DNA from: Oligoflexia bacterium
Lineage (GTDB): Bacteria > Bdellovibrionota_C > UBA2361 > JBGSMV01
DNA length: 64,000 bases
NCBI GenBank assembly: GCA_019694515.1
Contig: JAIBBU010000011.1
Span: 34,935-98,934 of the forward strand
Reading direction: 5' to 3'
The number at the start of each line of letters is the position of its first letter. Position 1 is the first letter of the stretch. Under the pieces are notes generated by a model. It did not search any database. It was not told the origin of the DNA and saw only the letters and a program-made list of their open reading frames with translations. Below are positions 37,130 through 47,355 of this stretch, piece after piece. A program made the translations under genes and the position numbers.

Positions 37130-38293
37130 TTAGATCTTTTTCAGGGCATCGACCTTATCGAGCTTTTCCCATGGGAAGGTGTCGCCGCTGGGCTCTCGAC
37201 CAAAATGTCCATAGGCTGCCGTGGCCTGATAAATGGGCTTAAGTAGATTCAGGGCTTTGATGATACCGCGCGGGGTCAGGTCGAAAATTTCAACCGCATT
37301 TGCAGCAATCTTGTCCGGATCCACCGCCGCCGTGCCGAAAGTTTCAACATAGACCGAGACAGGCTTGGCTACGCCGATCGCATATGCCACCTGAACTTCA
37401 CATTTCTTGGCCAATCCAGCTCCAACGATATTCTTAGCCATATGCCGGGCTGCATATGCTGCCGAGCGGTCAACTTTGGAAGGGTCCTTGCCGGAAAAAG
37501 CTCCGCCGCCGTGACGGCTATAGCCGCCGTAGGTGTCGACGATGATCTTACGGCCCGTCAAGCCGCAATCGCCGACCGGACCGCCGATTACGAAACGCCC
37601 GGTCGGGTTAATCAGGTAGCGCGTCTCGCGGGTCAAGTATTTCGAAGGTATGATCTTCTTGATCACTTCGTTGATTACAAAGTTTTCGATGTCCTTTAGG
37701 GAAGCGTCGTCCGAATGCTGGGTCGAGATCACAACGGTGTCGATGCTGTGCGGCTTGCCGTCTTCGTAACGAACAGAGACCTGTGATTTTGCATCAGGCT
37801 TAAGAAACGATACCTTTCCACTCTTACGCACGCGGCTGAGCTCGCGCATCAGCTGATGAGCCATTGAAATCGGGAGCGGCATCAACTCGGGTGTTTCGTC
37901 GCAGGCAAAGCCAAACATTAGGCCTTGATCCCCCGCGCCCTGTTCCTTATACAGACCTTCGCCCTCAGTGACCCCTTGACTGATGTCAGAGGACTGCTGG
38001 CTGATGAGAGTCATGATTTCGCAGGAGTGGTGATCGAACCCGATCGTCTTGTCATCATAGCCGATCTCGCGCACCACTTTGCGTACGAGATTAGGGTAGT
38101 CGATCGAGGCGTTCGAGGTGATTTCTCCAGCCAAGATCACCGCGCTATTTTTAACTAAAGTCTCCAGCGCCACACGGCTGTTCGCATCGGCCTTAAGATG
38201 CGCGTCCAGAACGGCATCGCTAATCTGATCGGCTACTTTATCAGGATGCCCTTCGCCAACTGATTCTGAAGTGAAAACGAAACTCTTGGCCAT
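37130..38293 (-). CDS. metK: S-adenosylmethionine synthetase
   Basis: 387 residues, the normal length. It makes SAM from methionine and [22 protein letters not shown] near residue 15, [15 protein letters not shown] near 115 and the P-loop-like [17 protein letters not shown] near 260 are all intact. The start ATG 38293 is preceded by TCGAGGGC. It follows rapZ by 75 bases with a promoter of its own. I looked for a SAM riboswitch in that short gap and saw none. Confidence 0.97.
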   Translation of the reverse strand: MAKSFVFTSESVGEGHPDKVADQISDAVLDAHLKADANSRVALETLVKNSAVILAGEITSNASIDYPNLVRKVVREIGYDDKTIGFDHHSCEIMTLISQQSSDISQGVTEGEGLYKEQGAGDQGLMFGFACDETPELMPLPISMAHQLMRELSRVRKSGKVSFLKPDAKSQVSVRYEDGKPHSIDTVVISTQHSDDASLKDIENFVINEVIKKIIPSKYLTRETRYLINPTGRFVIGGPVGDCGLTGRKIIVDTYGGYSRHGGGAFSGKDPSKVDRSAAYAARHMAKNIVGAGLAKKCEVQVAYAIGVAKPVSVYVETFGTAAVDPDKIAANAVEIFDLTPRGIIKALNLLKPIYQATAAYGHFGREPSGDTFPWEKLDKVDALKKI

Positions 38294-38326
38294 GAAATGC
38301 CCTCGAAATAGTGATAAACAATGAAA

Positions 38327-38355
38327 TTTCTACTAGTAAACCCGATCGCGGTCAA
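38327..38355 (-). promoter_or_regulatory. Promoter of metK
   Basis: On the minus strand TTGACC (38350-38355) and TAGAAA (38327-38332) are separated by 17 bases. Transcription would start near 38320, about 27 bases before the ATG. It lies immediately after the rapZ stop. Confidence 0.5.
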
Positions 38356-38368
38356 TAGCGCAGGGGGC

Positions 38369-39283
38369 TTACTCTTTGATCTGACTGCTGAATTTTGCGG
38401 CGTCGCGGTGTTTAACACTCACCAGACACTCGCTGAATGTTACCTGACGGCTTAATTCATCAGCTATCGCAACGGAGCGATGCCGGCCGCCGGTACACCC
38501 CACGCCGATATTGAGGTATGACTTTCCTTCATGCGCATAGCGGGGCAGCAGAAAATTGATCAGTTCCCCGTACTTTGCGATGAATTGTTCGGCATCCGGC
38601 TGCTCAATTACAAACTTTCTTACCGCCTCATCTTCTCCCGTTTTGTCTCGCAGGGCATCGACGAAATAGGGGTTAGTTAGAAATCGCACATCGATTAGTA
38701 GGTCGATATCAGGCGGCAGACCGTTCTTGAATCCGAATGACACAAAATTGACCCGCATTTTACGTCCCACGGTGGGGGAGATGCTGTCGGCGAATTTCTT
38801 CAGTTCGCGTTTGAGCTCGTGGATGTTGAGCTTGGTAGTGTCAATCACGAATGTCGCAAGCTCTCTAATCGGCTGCAGCATGTCGCGTTCGCGCGTAATC
38901 GCGTCAGCCAACGTCTTATCTCGGGTTGCATCGAATCCGGGATGCGGGCGTTTAGTTTCGTTGTAGCGGTTAATAATCTTGGCGGTTTCGCAGTCCGCAA
39001 AAACCACCTCCAGTCTGCATTTCCCGGGAGAGACACGGCGCATCGTGTCAAATAGTTCTCGTACCTTGCTGTCCGAATCAACGTCTAGTAACAGGGCGGT
39101 GTGGCTATAACGCTCGGGCGAGCTGCGGGACAGTTCTAGGAAATTTCCGAACAGCTGCACGGGCAGATTGTCGATGCGGAAGAATCCAAGATCCGAAAGA
39201 AGATCGAGCACGGAAGATTTGCCGGCTCCCGACAGACCCGAGATCAGTACGAGCGAGCTGAAGTGGTCCAGTGAGTAGCTCAA
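38369..39283 (-). CDS. rapZ: RNase adapter / nucleotide-binding protein RapZ
   Basis: 304 residues. RapZ in E. coli guides small RNAs to RNase E and so tunes glucosamine-6-phosphate synthesis; elsewhere the role of this P-loop protein is less clear. Walker A GLSGAGKSS at 19-27, SFGFKNGLPPDIDLLIDVRF and GVGCTGGRHRSVAIADEL are family signatures. It overlaps hpf by ATGA (39280-39283). The position after rpoN-hpf is conserved across proteobacteria. Confidence 0.95.
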   Translation of the reverse strand: MSYSLDHFSSLVLISGLSGAGKSSVLDLLSDLGFFRIDNLPVQLFGNFLELSRSSPERYSHTALLLDVDSDSKVRELFDTMRRVSPGKCRLEVVFADCETAKIINRYNETKRPHPGFDATRDKTLADAITRERDMLQPIRELATFVIDTTKLNIHELKRELKKFADSISPTVGRKMRVNFVSFGFKNGLPPDIDLLIDVRFLTNPYFVDALRDKTGEDEAVRKFVIEQPDAEQFIAKYGELINFLLPRYAHEGKSYLNIGVGCTGGRHRSVAIADELSRQVTFSECLVSVKHRDAAKFSSQIKE

Positions 39284-39594
39284 TGGTGGCTAGTAAGCTT
39301 CTCCTTGCGTTTGCGCAGTTGAATCGAGAGCGAATCGATCAGCGCGTCTACGCAGCTGTATAAATCCAGGCTCTCTTCCTTGCTCATAAAATCGAAGCCA
39401 TCGGTATGAAAGGAGATCTCAGCCACCTTGCGGTTCTTTTCCACCGCTAACACCAAATGCACCCGCGTTTCATGGTGTACGAACTTGTGCAGACAATTGG
39501 TAATTTTGTCCTCAGCGTAGGTACGCAGGGCGTCTGACGCGTCGGTGTTTTTAAAGGTGACGTTGATGTTTAATTGTTCAGATGTAACCGCCAT
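39280..39594 (-). CDS. hpf: Short ribosome hibernation promoting factor
   Basis: 104 residues, the short HPF/YfiA form without the C-terminal dimerisation domain. It binds the 30S decoding region and protects idle ribosomes. The beta-alpha-beta pattern is visible (LNINVTFKNTDASDALRTYAEDKI, VHLVLAVEKNRKVAEISFH). It lies between rpoN and rapZ and is coupled to rapZ by a 4-base overlap. Confidence 0.95.
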   Translation of the reverse strand: MAVTSEQLNINVTFKNTDASDALRTYAEDKITNCLHKFVHHETRVHLVLAVEKNRKVAEISFHTDGFDFMSKEESLDLYSCVDALIDSLSIQLRKRKEKLTSHH

Positions 39595-39666
39595 GAACTC
39601 TCCGATATGAAATTATGGCAAACCTATTAGGGCGCCGCCGTTATTCTATACTTAGGCGGCGCTTAG

Positions 39667-41160
39667 TTAGAATAGCTTTTTTCGTTTGGAGGAGGAAAGA
39701 ATACCGAGATTCTCGCGGTATTTAGCGACTGTGCGCCGTGCAATTTCAATATTTTCAGCTTTTAACCGATCTACGATTTCTTGGTCGCTGATCGGCTCGG
39801 CTGGCGGCTCGGCTGCAATCATATTCTTGATCTTGTCCTTAATGGTCGCCGATGAAACATCTCCGCCGTCGGTCTTAATGCCATTGGAAAAGAAATACTT
39901 TAATTCGAAAACTCCCTGCGGGGTGTGTACGTATTTGTTGGTTGTCACGCGGCTAACCGTGGACTCGTGCATGCCGATGTCATCGGCCACGTCTTTCAGA
40001 ACCAGCGGTCGAAGGCGTTCGATGCCGTGTTCTAGAAATTCGCGTTGAAATTTTACGATGCTTTCGGTTACCCGATAAATCGTCTGCTGACGCTGATGAA
40101 TACTCTTGATCAGCCACGACGCTGCCTTAAGACGTCCGCTTAGGTACTCGTAGTTGGGCAGATTTTCGGCGTCCTTGCGTTTCAGTAAATCGAGATAATA
40201 TGGGCTTACACGCAGTTTCGGCAGCCCATCTTCGTTAAGAGAGATTACATATTCTCCGCCGACTTTGTAGACGTAGATATCGGGGATGATATAGCGCACG
40301 GTTTCTTCGCCGAATTGGCGTCCTGGACGCGGTTCTAAATTCCGAATAGCGGTAACAGCCTTATAGACTTCTTCCACCGCGACCTGTTCGGTTTTTGCGA
40401 TCTGATCGAATTTTCGCTTCTCGAGCTTATCCAGGTGTTGAGAAACGATGCGCGCTTCCAAACTGCTTCCGAGGCCCATATTTTCCAGCTGAATCAGGAG
40501 ACATTCGCTCAGGTCGCGTGCTCCCACCCCTGGGGGATCCATGGCCTTCACTACGCCCATGACCCGTTCGACGTCGCCCACGTCACAACCACACGCTTCC
40601 GCTATGTCGGTATAGGTAACGCAGAGGTAGCCGTCCTTGTCGAGATTGCCCAGAATATTCAGTAGAATTGATTGATCCTGACGTTTCACATCGGCGAAGC
40701 GCAGCTGCGCAACCAAGTATTCGTGCAACGTTTCCGACCGCGTAAGAGTAGATTCAAGCGACGGTTTGTCTTCGAAATCAAAAAATCCCTTGGGCGTCGC
40801 GGCGCCGCGTGAATCGGTAAAATTTTCCAGATAGTCCTCCCAGGCAATCGGCGCCTGAGAATTTGGGGCAAGCTGGCCTTCCTCGGCAGGCGTGGCATCT
40901 TCGCCGCTGTCAGAGCTTGAGTTGTCGGATGGGACAGGGATTGAACTTTCGGCTTCAGCTCCGGCCGCCGACTGCGATTCACTACGAGCCTCGGCCTCTT
41001 CCCGCGATTCTTCTAGAATTGGATTCTCAAGCAGCTCTTTCTCGAGCGCTTCTTTGTATTCGAGTCTACCGAGCTGCAGCAGCTTGATCGCTTGCTGCAA
41101 CTGGGGAGTCATCAATAAGGACTGACTGAGCTTTTGTACAAGCTTGGCTTCTAGACCCAT
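39667..41160 (-). CDS. rpoN: RNA polymerase sigma-54 factor
   Basis: 497 residues. Region I has the Gln/Leu-rich LSQSLLMTPQLQQAIKLLQL. Region II is acidic (about 55-105). The core-binding and helix-turn-helix parts lead to the RpoN box RRTVAKYREN near the C-terminus, which reads the -24 element. It directs transcription that needs AAA+ activators; none was seen in the window. Start ATG 41160 gives the normal N-terminus. A 239-base gap separates it from lptB. Confidence 0.97.
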   Translation of the reverse strand: MGLEAKLVQKLSQSLLMTPQLQQAIKLLQLGRLEYKEALEKELLENPILEESREEAEARSESQSAAGAEAESSIPVPSDNSSSDSGEDATPAEEGQLAPNSQAPIAWEDYLENFTDSRGAATPKGFFDFEDKPSLESTLTRSETLHEYLVAQLRFADVKRQDQSILLNILGNLDKDGYLCVTYTDIAEACGCDVGDVERVMGVVKAMDPPGVGARDLSECLLIQLENMGLGSSLEARIVSQHLDKLEKRKFDQIAKTEQVAVEEVYKAVTAIRNLEPRPGRQFGEETVRYIIPDIYVYKVGGEYVISLNEDGLPKLRVSPYYLDLLKRKDAENLPNYEYLSGRLKAASWLIKSIHQRQQTIYRVTESIVKFQREFLEHGIERLRPLVLKDVADDIGMHESTVSRVTTNKYVHTPQGVFELKYFFSNGIKTDGGDVSSATIKDKIKNMIAAEPPAEPISDQEIVDRLKAENIEIARRTVAKYRENLGILSSSKRKKLF

Positions 41161-41399
41161 GAAAAAACCTCTTAAAGCAACTGACGGTCGGGCCGCGAGA
41201 ACCCCTCGGGCCTACCTTCAATTCTACCATCTCTTTAGATGATAATTCGTGCCGGCGAATGCAAAAAATGTGCACGCCCGGTGTATCATAAGGAATTCGG
41301 CTATTTAGCTTAAGCAGTTAAGGTTTTTGGTCTAAAAGCAGCAGTTTGTAACAGAATTCGCCTGTCTGTTAAGTAGTTGAATTAACTGCACCCCTCTTT

Positions 41400-42140
41400 T
41401 TATAGGGCGAAATCGTCGCCCAGATAGTAGCGCTGGGCTTGCTTGCTTGAGGCGATTTCATCGGCGCTGCCTTCTTCCAGCACCTTGCCGTCGACAAGAA
41501 TGTAGGCGCGGTCACAGATTCCCAACGTCTCTCGCACATTATGGTCCGTAATCAGAACTCCAATGCCGCGGCTGCGCAGGCTTGATACTATATTTTGAAT
41601 ATCTTTAATGGCGATCGGATCAATACCGGCAAAGGGCTCATCAAGCAGAATAAAGCTGGGAGAGCGTGCTAGTGCGCGAGTAATCTCCACCCGTCGTCGT
41701 TCGCCTCCCGATAATGAGCTGGCTAGACTGCCGCGAATTCGGGTGAGATCGAGTTCATGCAACAACTCCTCAAGTCGTTCGCGCCGGGCTGCTGGCGATG
41801 GAAACTGCATCGTCTCCAGGATCGCATCGATATTGTCCTCGACTGACATCTTTCTAAATACCGATGGCTCTTGTGGCAGATAACCAAGGCCTAGCTGAGC
41901 ACGCATGTACATCGGCAGTTGGGTTATGTCCCTCCCATCCAGCACGATGCTCCCGCTATCTGGTGCGGTTAGCCCCACAAACATATAGAAACTGGTGGTT
42001 TTGCCGGCCCCATTGGGGCCCAGCAGTCCTACGATCTCCCCAGAAGTCAGTGCGATAGAAACCTCGTCGACAACCTTCCGTCCGCCATAGGAGCGAGAAA
42101 CCGCAACTGCGCTTAGAGTATGAAGGGCGTCTTGATTCAT
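41400..42140 (-). CDS. lptB: LPS export ABC transporter ATPase LptB
   Basis: About 246 residues from ATG 42140 (a 15-residue upstream extension is unsupported). Walker A GPNGAGKTT, signature SLSGGERRRVEITRAL, Walker B FILLDEPFAGIDP, and ITDHNVRETL at the H-loop are intact. LptB powers extraction of lipopolysaccharide with LptF/LptG, which are not in the window. Here it follows a HAD phosphatase and two kinases instead of directly following lptA. Confidence 0.95.
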   Translation of the reverse strand: MNQDALHTLSAVAVSRSYGGRKVVDEVSIALTSGEIVGLLGPNGAGKTTSFYMFVGLTAPDSGSIVLDGRDITQLPMYMRAQLGLGYLPQEPSVFRKMSVEDNIDAILETMQFPSPAARRERLEELLHELDLTRIRGSLASSLSGGERRRVEITRALARSPSFILLDEPFAGIDPIAIKDIQNIVSSLRSRGIGVLITDHNVRETLGICDRAYILVDGKVLEEGSADEIASSKQAQRYYLGDDFAL

Positions 42141-42196
42141 TCGTTTGAAGGTACTGTCTAACCCCGATCGGGCGCAAGTGCGCAAAGAACGGGCCG

Positions 42197-43042
42197 TTAT
42201 GGCAATAACTGCTGCAACGCTAAAGCTACTCCATCCTCATCTACAGTGCTGGTAACGTACGTAGCTTGTGCCTTCACCCACTCGGGAGCATTGCCCATAG
42301 CAACACTGCATCCACAGCACTGAAAGACCTCGACGTCAGCGCCGCTGTCACCGAAACAGATCACATTGCGGGAGCTCAGCCCCAGCAGCGTGAGCAATTT
42401 GGATACGCCATTCTTTCGAGTAGCTGTAGCAGCGGTAATGTTTACAAAGGTCAGTTCCGGATGAGCGGCACCCGTGGCGGCTGATATCGTAACCCCCGGA
42501 ATTGCGGCCAACTCTGATAGCACACGTTCGCAATTCGATGCCGTTAGCACGGCCTCAGCCTTGATGATCTCTGCGGACGCGGCGAGTTCGTCTAGATTGG
42601 ATATCACAGGCGGCTTACCCAGATAGCCGGCGTGGATTTGGGCAAGTTCGTTGATGCTGCGGCTGTAGTACTGCGTGCTGTCGTAGAGCTCGAGGTAGAA
42701 GTCCTGTCGACTGGCGAGTGACAGAATCTGCAGAAGTTCCGGCTTTCCCAACGTGGTCTGTTCGAGTACTAAACGTCCATCCGGGCTTGTCAGCAGCGCA
42801 CCCGAAAAATAAACCCCGGATGTCGAAATTTCCAGGCTTTGGGCTAGATCAACGGTCGAGAAGCAGGGTCGGCCGGTAACAAAAGCGCAAGGTGTGCCCG
42901 CGTTTTGCAGCCTCCGAACGGCAGCCCGGGTGCGATCTCCGATCCGATGGCCCGAATTAATCAAGGTGCCATCGATATCAAATAGCGCCAGACGTGGCCG
43001 TGCGGGCAGAGGAGCGGTATCGCGGGAGATTGGCTGCGCCAT
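42197..43042 (-). CDS. Cof-type HAD phosphatase
   Basis: 281 residues. HAD motif I is FDIDGTLINSG (Asp nucleophile near 22), motif II VTGRP, and motif IV CFGDSGADVEVF near 238. The insert between them is the C2 type of Cof/YbiV sugar phosphatases. KdsC (KDO-8-phosphate phosphatase) is missing from this LPS cluster, but KdsC is a short cap-less HAD, so this protein is not an obvious replacement. Its start overlaps the kinase stop by one base (TAATG), so it is coupled to the hybrid kinase. Confidence 0.85.
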   Translation of the reverse strand: MAQPISRDTAPLPARPRLALFDIDGTLINSGHRIGDRTRAAVRRLQNAGTPCAFVTGRPCFSTVDLAQSLEISTSGVYFSGALLTSPDGRLVLEQTTLGKPELLQILSLASRQDFYLELYDSTQYYSRSINELAQIHAGYLGKPPVISNLDELAASAEIIKAEAVLTASNCERVLSELAAIPGVTISAATGAAHPELTFVNITAATATRKNGVSKLLTLLGLSSRNVICFGDSGADVEVFQCCGCSVAMGNAPEWVKAQATYVTSTVDEDGVALALQQLLP

Positions 43043-45204
43043 TAGGACAAGCTATCAGTCGCGGCGGCAGCGGACAATCGTGCACTGCGCACCGTTGTCG
43101 CTGCCAGCGCATCGGCTACGACCTGCGATAGTTTGGCCAATGAGGCGGGCTTTGGGATGAATGCCAATACCCCTTCGTCGAGAATTTCCTGGACCAAATG
43201 ATTGTTGGCGTACCCGGAAGCAAGCAACGCTTTCGCGTGGGGATTAATTTTTCGCATAGCCCGAAAGCAATCTCGCGCTCCCATGCGCGGCATTATCATA
43301 TCGAGAATGACTAGATCTATGTCCGCACTATTTTCGGAGTAATAGTTCAGGGCTTCGATACCATCTTTGGCGGTGATGACTCGATAGCCGAGGGAGTGCA
43401 GCATTCTTGCTGCGCTTTCGCGCATGATGGCGTGATCGTCTACTAATAGGATTGTGCCGCCGCCGTAGCGGACGACCTCCTGTGTCCGGGCATAGCTGAA
43501 TTTTTCCAGACGCGTCGATAATTGCGGTGCTAGAGGCAGAAGTATGCGAAAGCTGGTGCCCTCTGCAGCATCACTCCTGACGTTAATTGTACCGCCGTGA
43601 TTCCTCACAATTCCATAAACCATTGAGAGTCCCAACCCCGATCCTTTGCCGGGGCGCTTGGTGGTGAAGAAGGGCTCAAAAACTCGTTCGATAATTTCAG
43701 GCGGAATCCCGCATCCACTATCCTGAACCAGCAGTTCGAGGTACTCCCCAGCGCAAAGCTGTAGATCCGCATCTGCACACAACGCTCTCGAGCGGGTCTG
43801 AATTAGAAGGGTGCCGCCATCACTGCCGCCGTTGTCTAGGGACATGGCATCACGCGCATTGATTGCCAAATTTATTAGCACCTGTTGGAGCTGAATGGGA
43901 TCTCCGTTTACAATGCTGTGGAGAGCGTCCAACCGGCACACGATCGTAATATTCTTCTCGATTGTCCGCTGTAATAAGGTTAACACATCGTTGATCGCTT
44001 CGTGCAGGTCGACAGCGATATTTTGGTGTTTACCCTGCCGCGCAAACCCGAGCAGTTTTTGAGTAAGCAGGGCCGCCTTTTCCGAGGCGGCCTCGATCAA
44101 ATCCGCACTTTCAAAAACTCGTTGATTGCCCGCGCATTCGAGTTTTAGGAGCGAGGCATAGCCCAGAATTCCCGACAGAATGTTGTTAAAGTCATGCGCA
44201 ATGCCACCTGCTAACTGGCCGATCGCCTCCATCTTTTGAGACTGCAGCAGCTCTGAGTGCAAGCGTTTCCGCTCCGTGATGTCTTGGCAGATACAAATCA
44301 ATCCGCCATCTCTTAACGCGGCCAGGCTGATCTCCTGCTCGAATCGCGTGCCGTCCCGGCGCTTGCCCTGAGCTTCTAGGCGTATCTTTCCCTGGCGGCG
44401 AAATTCCGGCATTAATTCGCTTTCAAAGCGCTGCAATTCTTCGCTATCATAAAGCTCCCGCCAGCTTTTCCCGATCAAATCCTCCGGTCGCCCATATCCA
44501 TAAAGCAGAGCGTGGGCGCGATTTACATAAATATATTTTTCATGATTGTCGAGAATAGCGATCCCATCGACGGAAGCTTCAATTGCTGTCGATTTGCGCT
44601 CAAGCTCCTGCTCGATGCGCGCGCGTTCCGCAGCCTGAAAAGCGCGTGATAGCATATCTCCAATCGAGGCAGCGAAATCTTGTTCGTGGAAATCCCAATG
44701 CCTGGGTTTTCCAGTATGCTCATGACAAACGATACCTGCGAGTTTACCTCCAATATGAAAAGGCGCGTCTACCATAGAAGCGATTCCGAGCGACTGCACA
44801 TATGGAAAATCCTTGCAAAGGGGGCTGTGCTTAGTGTCATCTATTGCAACAACGCGATTTTCAAGAATTGCGGCGATGTACTGAGGAAATTCCTCGGTCC
44901 TCAGAGCCTCCCCACCCGAGTGCTGGCCTGAAGTACAGTTGAATGAATTTAGGCAGCGCAGCTCTTTCTGGTCGGCCTCGAACAACCAGACTCCAACCCG
45001 CTCAACCTCCAGTACCTCGGCAGCGACACGGCATATTTCGCGCAACGCGAGTTCAATCGACCCATCATTTAGGGCACTGCTTGTAGCTAGGTGGAGTAGG
45101 GCGTCTTTCTCGCGTTGCATCCGCAGCAATAAATGGGCAGACCGTTCCCGCAACGGATTGATGCTTCTTAGCAGTGTCTGCCAGCGCTGCGATAATCGAG
45201 GCAA
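43042..45204 (-). CDS. GAF-PAS hybrid sensor histidine kinase with receiver domain
   Basis: 720 residues with no clear membrane helix, so probably cytoplasmic. A GAF domain covers about 35-195, with a [14 protein letters not shown] core. A PAS domain follows at about 205-320 (DITERKRL). HisKA has [13 protein letters not shown] (His near 337) and HATPase has [16 protein letters not shown]-terminal receiver has [18 protein letters not shown] and FIPKPAS, all canonical. It probably passes phosphate within the molecule; an output partner is not evident. It is coupled to the HAD gene by TAATG. A 448-base gap precedes it. Confidence 0.9.
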   Translation of the reverse strand: MPRLSQRWQTLLRSINPLRERSAHLLLRMQREKDALLHLATSSALNDGSIELALREICRVAAEVLEVERVGVWLFEADQKELRCLNSFNCTSGQHSGGEALRTEEFPQYIAAILENRVVAIDDTKHSPLCKDFPYVQSLGIASMVDAPFHIGGKLAGIVCHEHTGKPRHWDFHEQDFAASIGDMLSRAFQAAERARIEQELERKSTAIEASVDGIAILDNHEKYIYVNRAHALLYGYGRPEDLIGKSWRELYDSEELQRFESELMPEFRRQGKIRLEAQGKRRDGTRFEQEISLAALRDGGLICICQDITERKRLHSELLQSQKMEAIGQLAGGIAHDFNNILSGILGYASLLKLECAGNQRVFESADLIEAASEKAALLTQKLLGFARQGKHQNIAVDLHEAINDVLTLLQRTIEKNITIVCRLDALHSIVNGDPIQLQQVLINLAINARDAMSLDNGGSDGGTLLIQTRSRALCADADLQLCAGEYLELLVQDSGCGIPPEIIERVFEPFFTTKRPGKGSGLGLSMVYGIVRNHGGTINVRSDAAEGTSFRILLPLAPQLSTRLEKFSYARTQEVVRYGGGTILLVDDHAIMRESAARMLHSLGYRVITAKDGIEALNYYSENSADIDLVILDMIMPRMGARDCFRAMRKINPHAKALLASGYANNHLVQEILDEGVLAFIPKPASLAKLSQVVADALAATTVRSARLSAAAATDSLS

Positions 45205-45652
45205 TATGTCCTCCCGCTGCGATAGAGTCGTTAGCTATATTTCTACAGGAGACCGGGTGCGTTAGTTAGGGCAGGAAAGCGTTCCGAAATGAGCGGGTCA
45301 CTTTCCCCTGAGCGCATTGTAACCGAAAGTTCATTGTAAAATAGGGAAATTTACAGCAGTAAAATGGGCCTTAACGGTGCTTGATCGAGACCTAATCCGA
45401 TCTGACGTACGGAGCGGTGGACTGCTCCAAGGTCTCAACTTCGACCGGGAACCGCAAGCCGGTCTATGGGTTCGGAGGTCTGGTTCCCAATCTGAAACCC
45501 GTTTCTGCACTCCGATTCCGAAATCCGGCTCCGACTCAGAATTCTGACGGTGATTCAGTACTTCGCTTCTGAGAGCGGTTTCAGATCTCTAAAGCCGACT
45601 GCCGATCGCCGCGGGTAGCGACCTCCCTTCAGCCTTGTCCAGACTGCTGATG
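45205..45652. other. Intergenic region between the two hybrid kinases
   Basis: About 450 bases with no gene seen on either strand. The middle contains the degenerate repeat tract listed separately. A promoter for the downstream kinase is likely to lie at the left end, but no clear -35/-10 pair stood out. Confidence 0.45.
45440..45605. repeat. Degenerate CCGAA / GATTC-rich repeat tract
   Basis: Short words of the type TTCCGA, CCGAAAT, CCGACTC, GGTTC and GATTC recur at irregular spacing, for example CGATTCCGAAATCCGGCTCC near 45520. It is non-coding and resembles, on the opposite strand, the TCGGA-rich tract near 63.7 kb. It may be a decayed simple repeat. Confidence 0.45.
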
Positions 45653-47311
45653 CTATTGCCTGTTCCTCGAAGCAGCTGCAGATTCTATGACCTGAAAAAG
45701 CTGTTCTTTGCGGATTGGTTTGGTTAAGTAATGATTCATCCCCTGGGCCAAATATTTCTCTCGATCGCCTGCCAGAGCATGGGCCGTCAGCGCCACGATT
45801 GGAACATGCTGACCGCCGTCCTGGGCGCGAATCGCTGCGACCGCTTCGGGCCCGCTCATTACCGGCATTTGAATATCCATAAGGATCAAATCAAAGTCAC
45901 CATCTTGGTGTAACTTAACCGCTTCTGCTCCGTTGTGAGCCACAGTGACATGGTGCCCGCGACTTTCGAGCAGCCGCACTGCGAGTCTTTGATTAATCTG
46001 GTTGTCTTCTGCCAGCATAATTCGCAATGCGCGCTGAGGTTGATCCACCTCTGTTATGAAATCTTCCCCGATGGAAAGCTCTTCACCCACTCCTTCTTGT
46101 GGTTTTTGAAGGCGCACGGTGAAGCCAAAAACACTCCCTGTGCCGGGTCGGCTGCGGACTTCCAATTTGCCGCCCATACTCGTAACCAGCTGGGATGCGA
46201 TGCTAAGCCCCAGCCCAGTGCCGCCAAATTTGCGAGGGGTATCCGCATTGGCCTGGGTGAAAGGTTCGAATATTTTACTTTGCAGCTCTTCAGGGATTCC
46301 GATGCCCGAATCCGAAACATGAAACGCTAGGTCGACGAAATCGTCCGTTGAGCCGGCCAGCCCAATCATCAGCATTATGCCGCCGCTATTTGCGGTAAAC
46401 TTCACCGCATTAGAAACGAGATTGATCAAGATTTGCTTAAGCCGTTCCGGATCGCCATGCAGCCGATCGGGAACATCATCCGCAATACTGTAAGCAAACT
46501 CGATCTTTTTATCTTTTACCGGCACGGTCATCAGATCGACCAATGCCTTAATCGTTTTGCGTAGACTGAAGTTGACCGGCGAGAGTTCGAACTTGCCAGC
46601 TTCAATCTTTGAAAAGTCGAGAATATCATTGATTATTCCGAGCAGCGATCGCGCGGAAAGTCTCACCAGGTCAGCGTGCTCATGCTGCTCCGCGGAGAGA
46701 GCGGTGTCGAGCAGTAAGTCCGTCAGTCCAATGATACCGTTCATGGGGGTGCGGATCTCATGGCTCATGTTAGCGAGGAATTCTGCTTTGATGCGCGCGG
46801 TCTCGAGAGCCTCGTCGCGGGCTCGAGCCAGCTCAGCGCATTTTGAGTTAAGCATCTTTACCTCATCTTGGAGTGCCGCATGGGTGGCTTCAAGGCCGAC
46901 CATGCTCTGCTGCAACCGCCGATGATTGGCATCTATGCGGACAAGAGAGCTCAAGACATAGAGTGAGCCAAGAAGTAAGAAGCCGATTAGGTAAGGAAAG
47001 AGGACCGTCGAGCTCCACATAGGAGCGCTTAGCAGCGCGAGGATTACGAGCGCCTGTGTCCATTTTGATCCGGTTAGATGATTCCGCCGCCTCATTTCCA
47101 AGGGTTCCGAATGACCGTGAAACCGCAAGCAATGGCGGCAGACAGGTGGGAAATCCCACACGGGGTGGGCGATAAGATGGGCAAGGTCTCCATTACCACC
47201 TAGTATCGGTATGTTAACATTCAGGCTTAAAGGCCGAATTTTTGCCCTAAGGTCCTGAATTATAGAGGTAAAATTGTTAACAAGCGCTGCCAGTCGAGCG
47301 GCCCAGCTCAA
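45653..47311 (-). CDS. Membrane-bound hybrid histidine kinase
   Basis: 552 residues from TTG 47311, or about 480 if ATG 47095 is the start; neither has a strong ribosome site. The first 70 residues hold [10 protein letters not shown], a possible metal site if translated. Two membrane helices at about 86-122 lie close together. A coiled coil leads to HisKA ([12 protein letters not shown], His 184), HATPase ([11 protein letters not shown]) and a receiver with [22 protein letters not shown] and YLTKPI. It resembles BarA/LuxQ-type hybrids, which pass phosphate to an Hpt domain; no Hpt gene is nearby. It directly follows lptA on the same strand. Confidence 0.88.
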   Translation of the reverse strand: MSWAARLAALVNNFTSIIQDLRAKIRPLSLNVNIPILGGNGDLAHLIAHPVWDFPPVCRHCLRFHGHSEPLEMRRRNHLTGSKWTQALVILALLSAPMWSSTVLFPYLIGFLLLGSLYVLSSLVRIDANHRRLQQSMVGLEATHAALQDEVKMLNSKCAELARARDEALETARIKAEFLANMSHEIRTPMNGIIGLTDLLLDTALSAEQHEHADLVRLSARSLLGIINDILDFSKIEAGKFELSPVNFSLRKTIKALVDLMTVPVKDKKIEFAYSIADDVPDRLHGDPERLKQILINLVSNAVKFTANSGGIMLMIGLAGSTDDFVDLAFHVSDSGIGIPEELQSKIFEPFTQANADTPRKFGGTGLGLSIASQLVTSMGGKLEVRSRPGTGSVFGFTVRLQKPQEGVGEELSIGEDFITEVDQPQRALRIMLAEDNQINQRLAVRLLESRGHHVTVAHNGAEAVKLHQDGDFDLILMDIQMPVMSGPEAVAAIRAQDGGQHVPIVALTAHALAGDREKYLAQGMNHYLTKPIRKEQLFQVIESAAASRNRQ

Positions 47312-47355
47312 CGCTCAGGGCTAACTGGCGGGCCCCTTTGGGCGCTGGAGGTGTT

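Noticed and set aside
38294..38368. SAM riboswitch before metK
   Set aside because: The 75-base gap contains a promoter and only a 27-base leader, too short for a riboswitch.
42197..43042. HAD protein as the missing KdsC
   Set aside because: It has the large Cof-type cap insert, while KdsC is a short cap-less HAD; noted only as a remote possibility.
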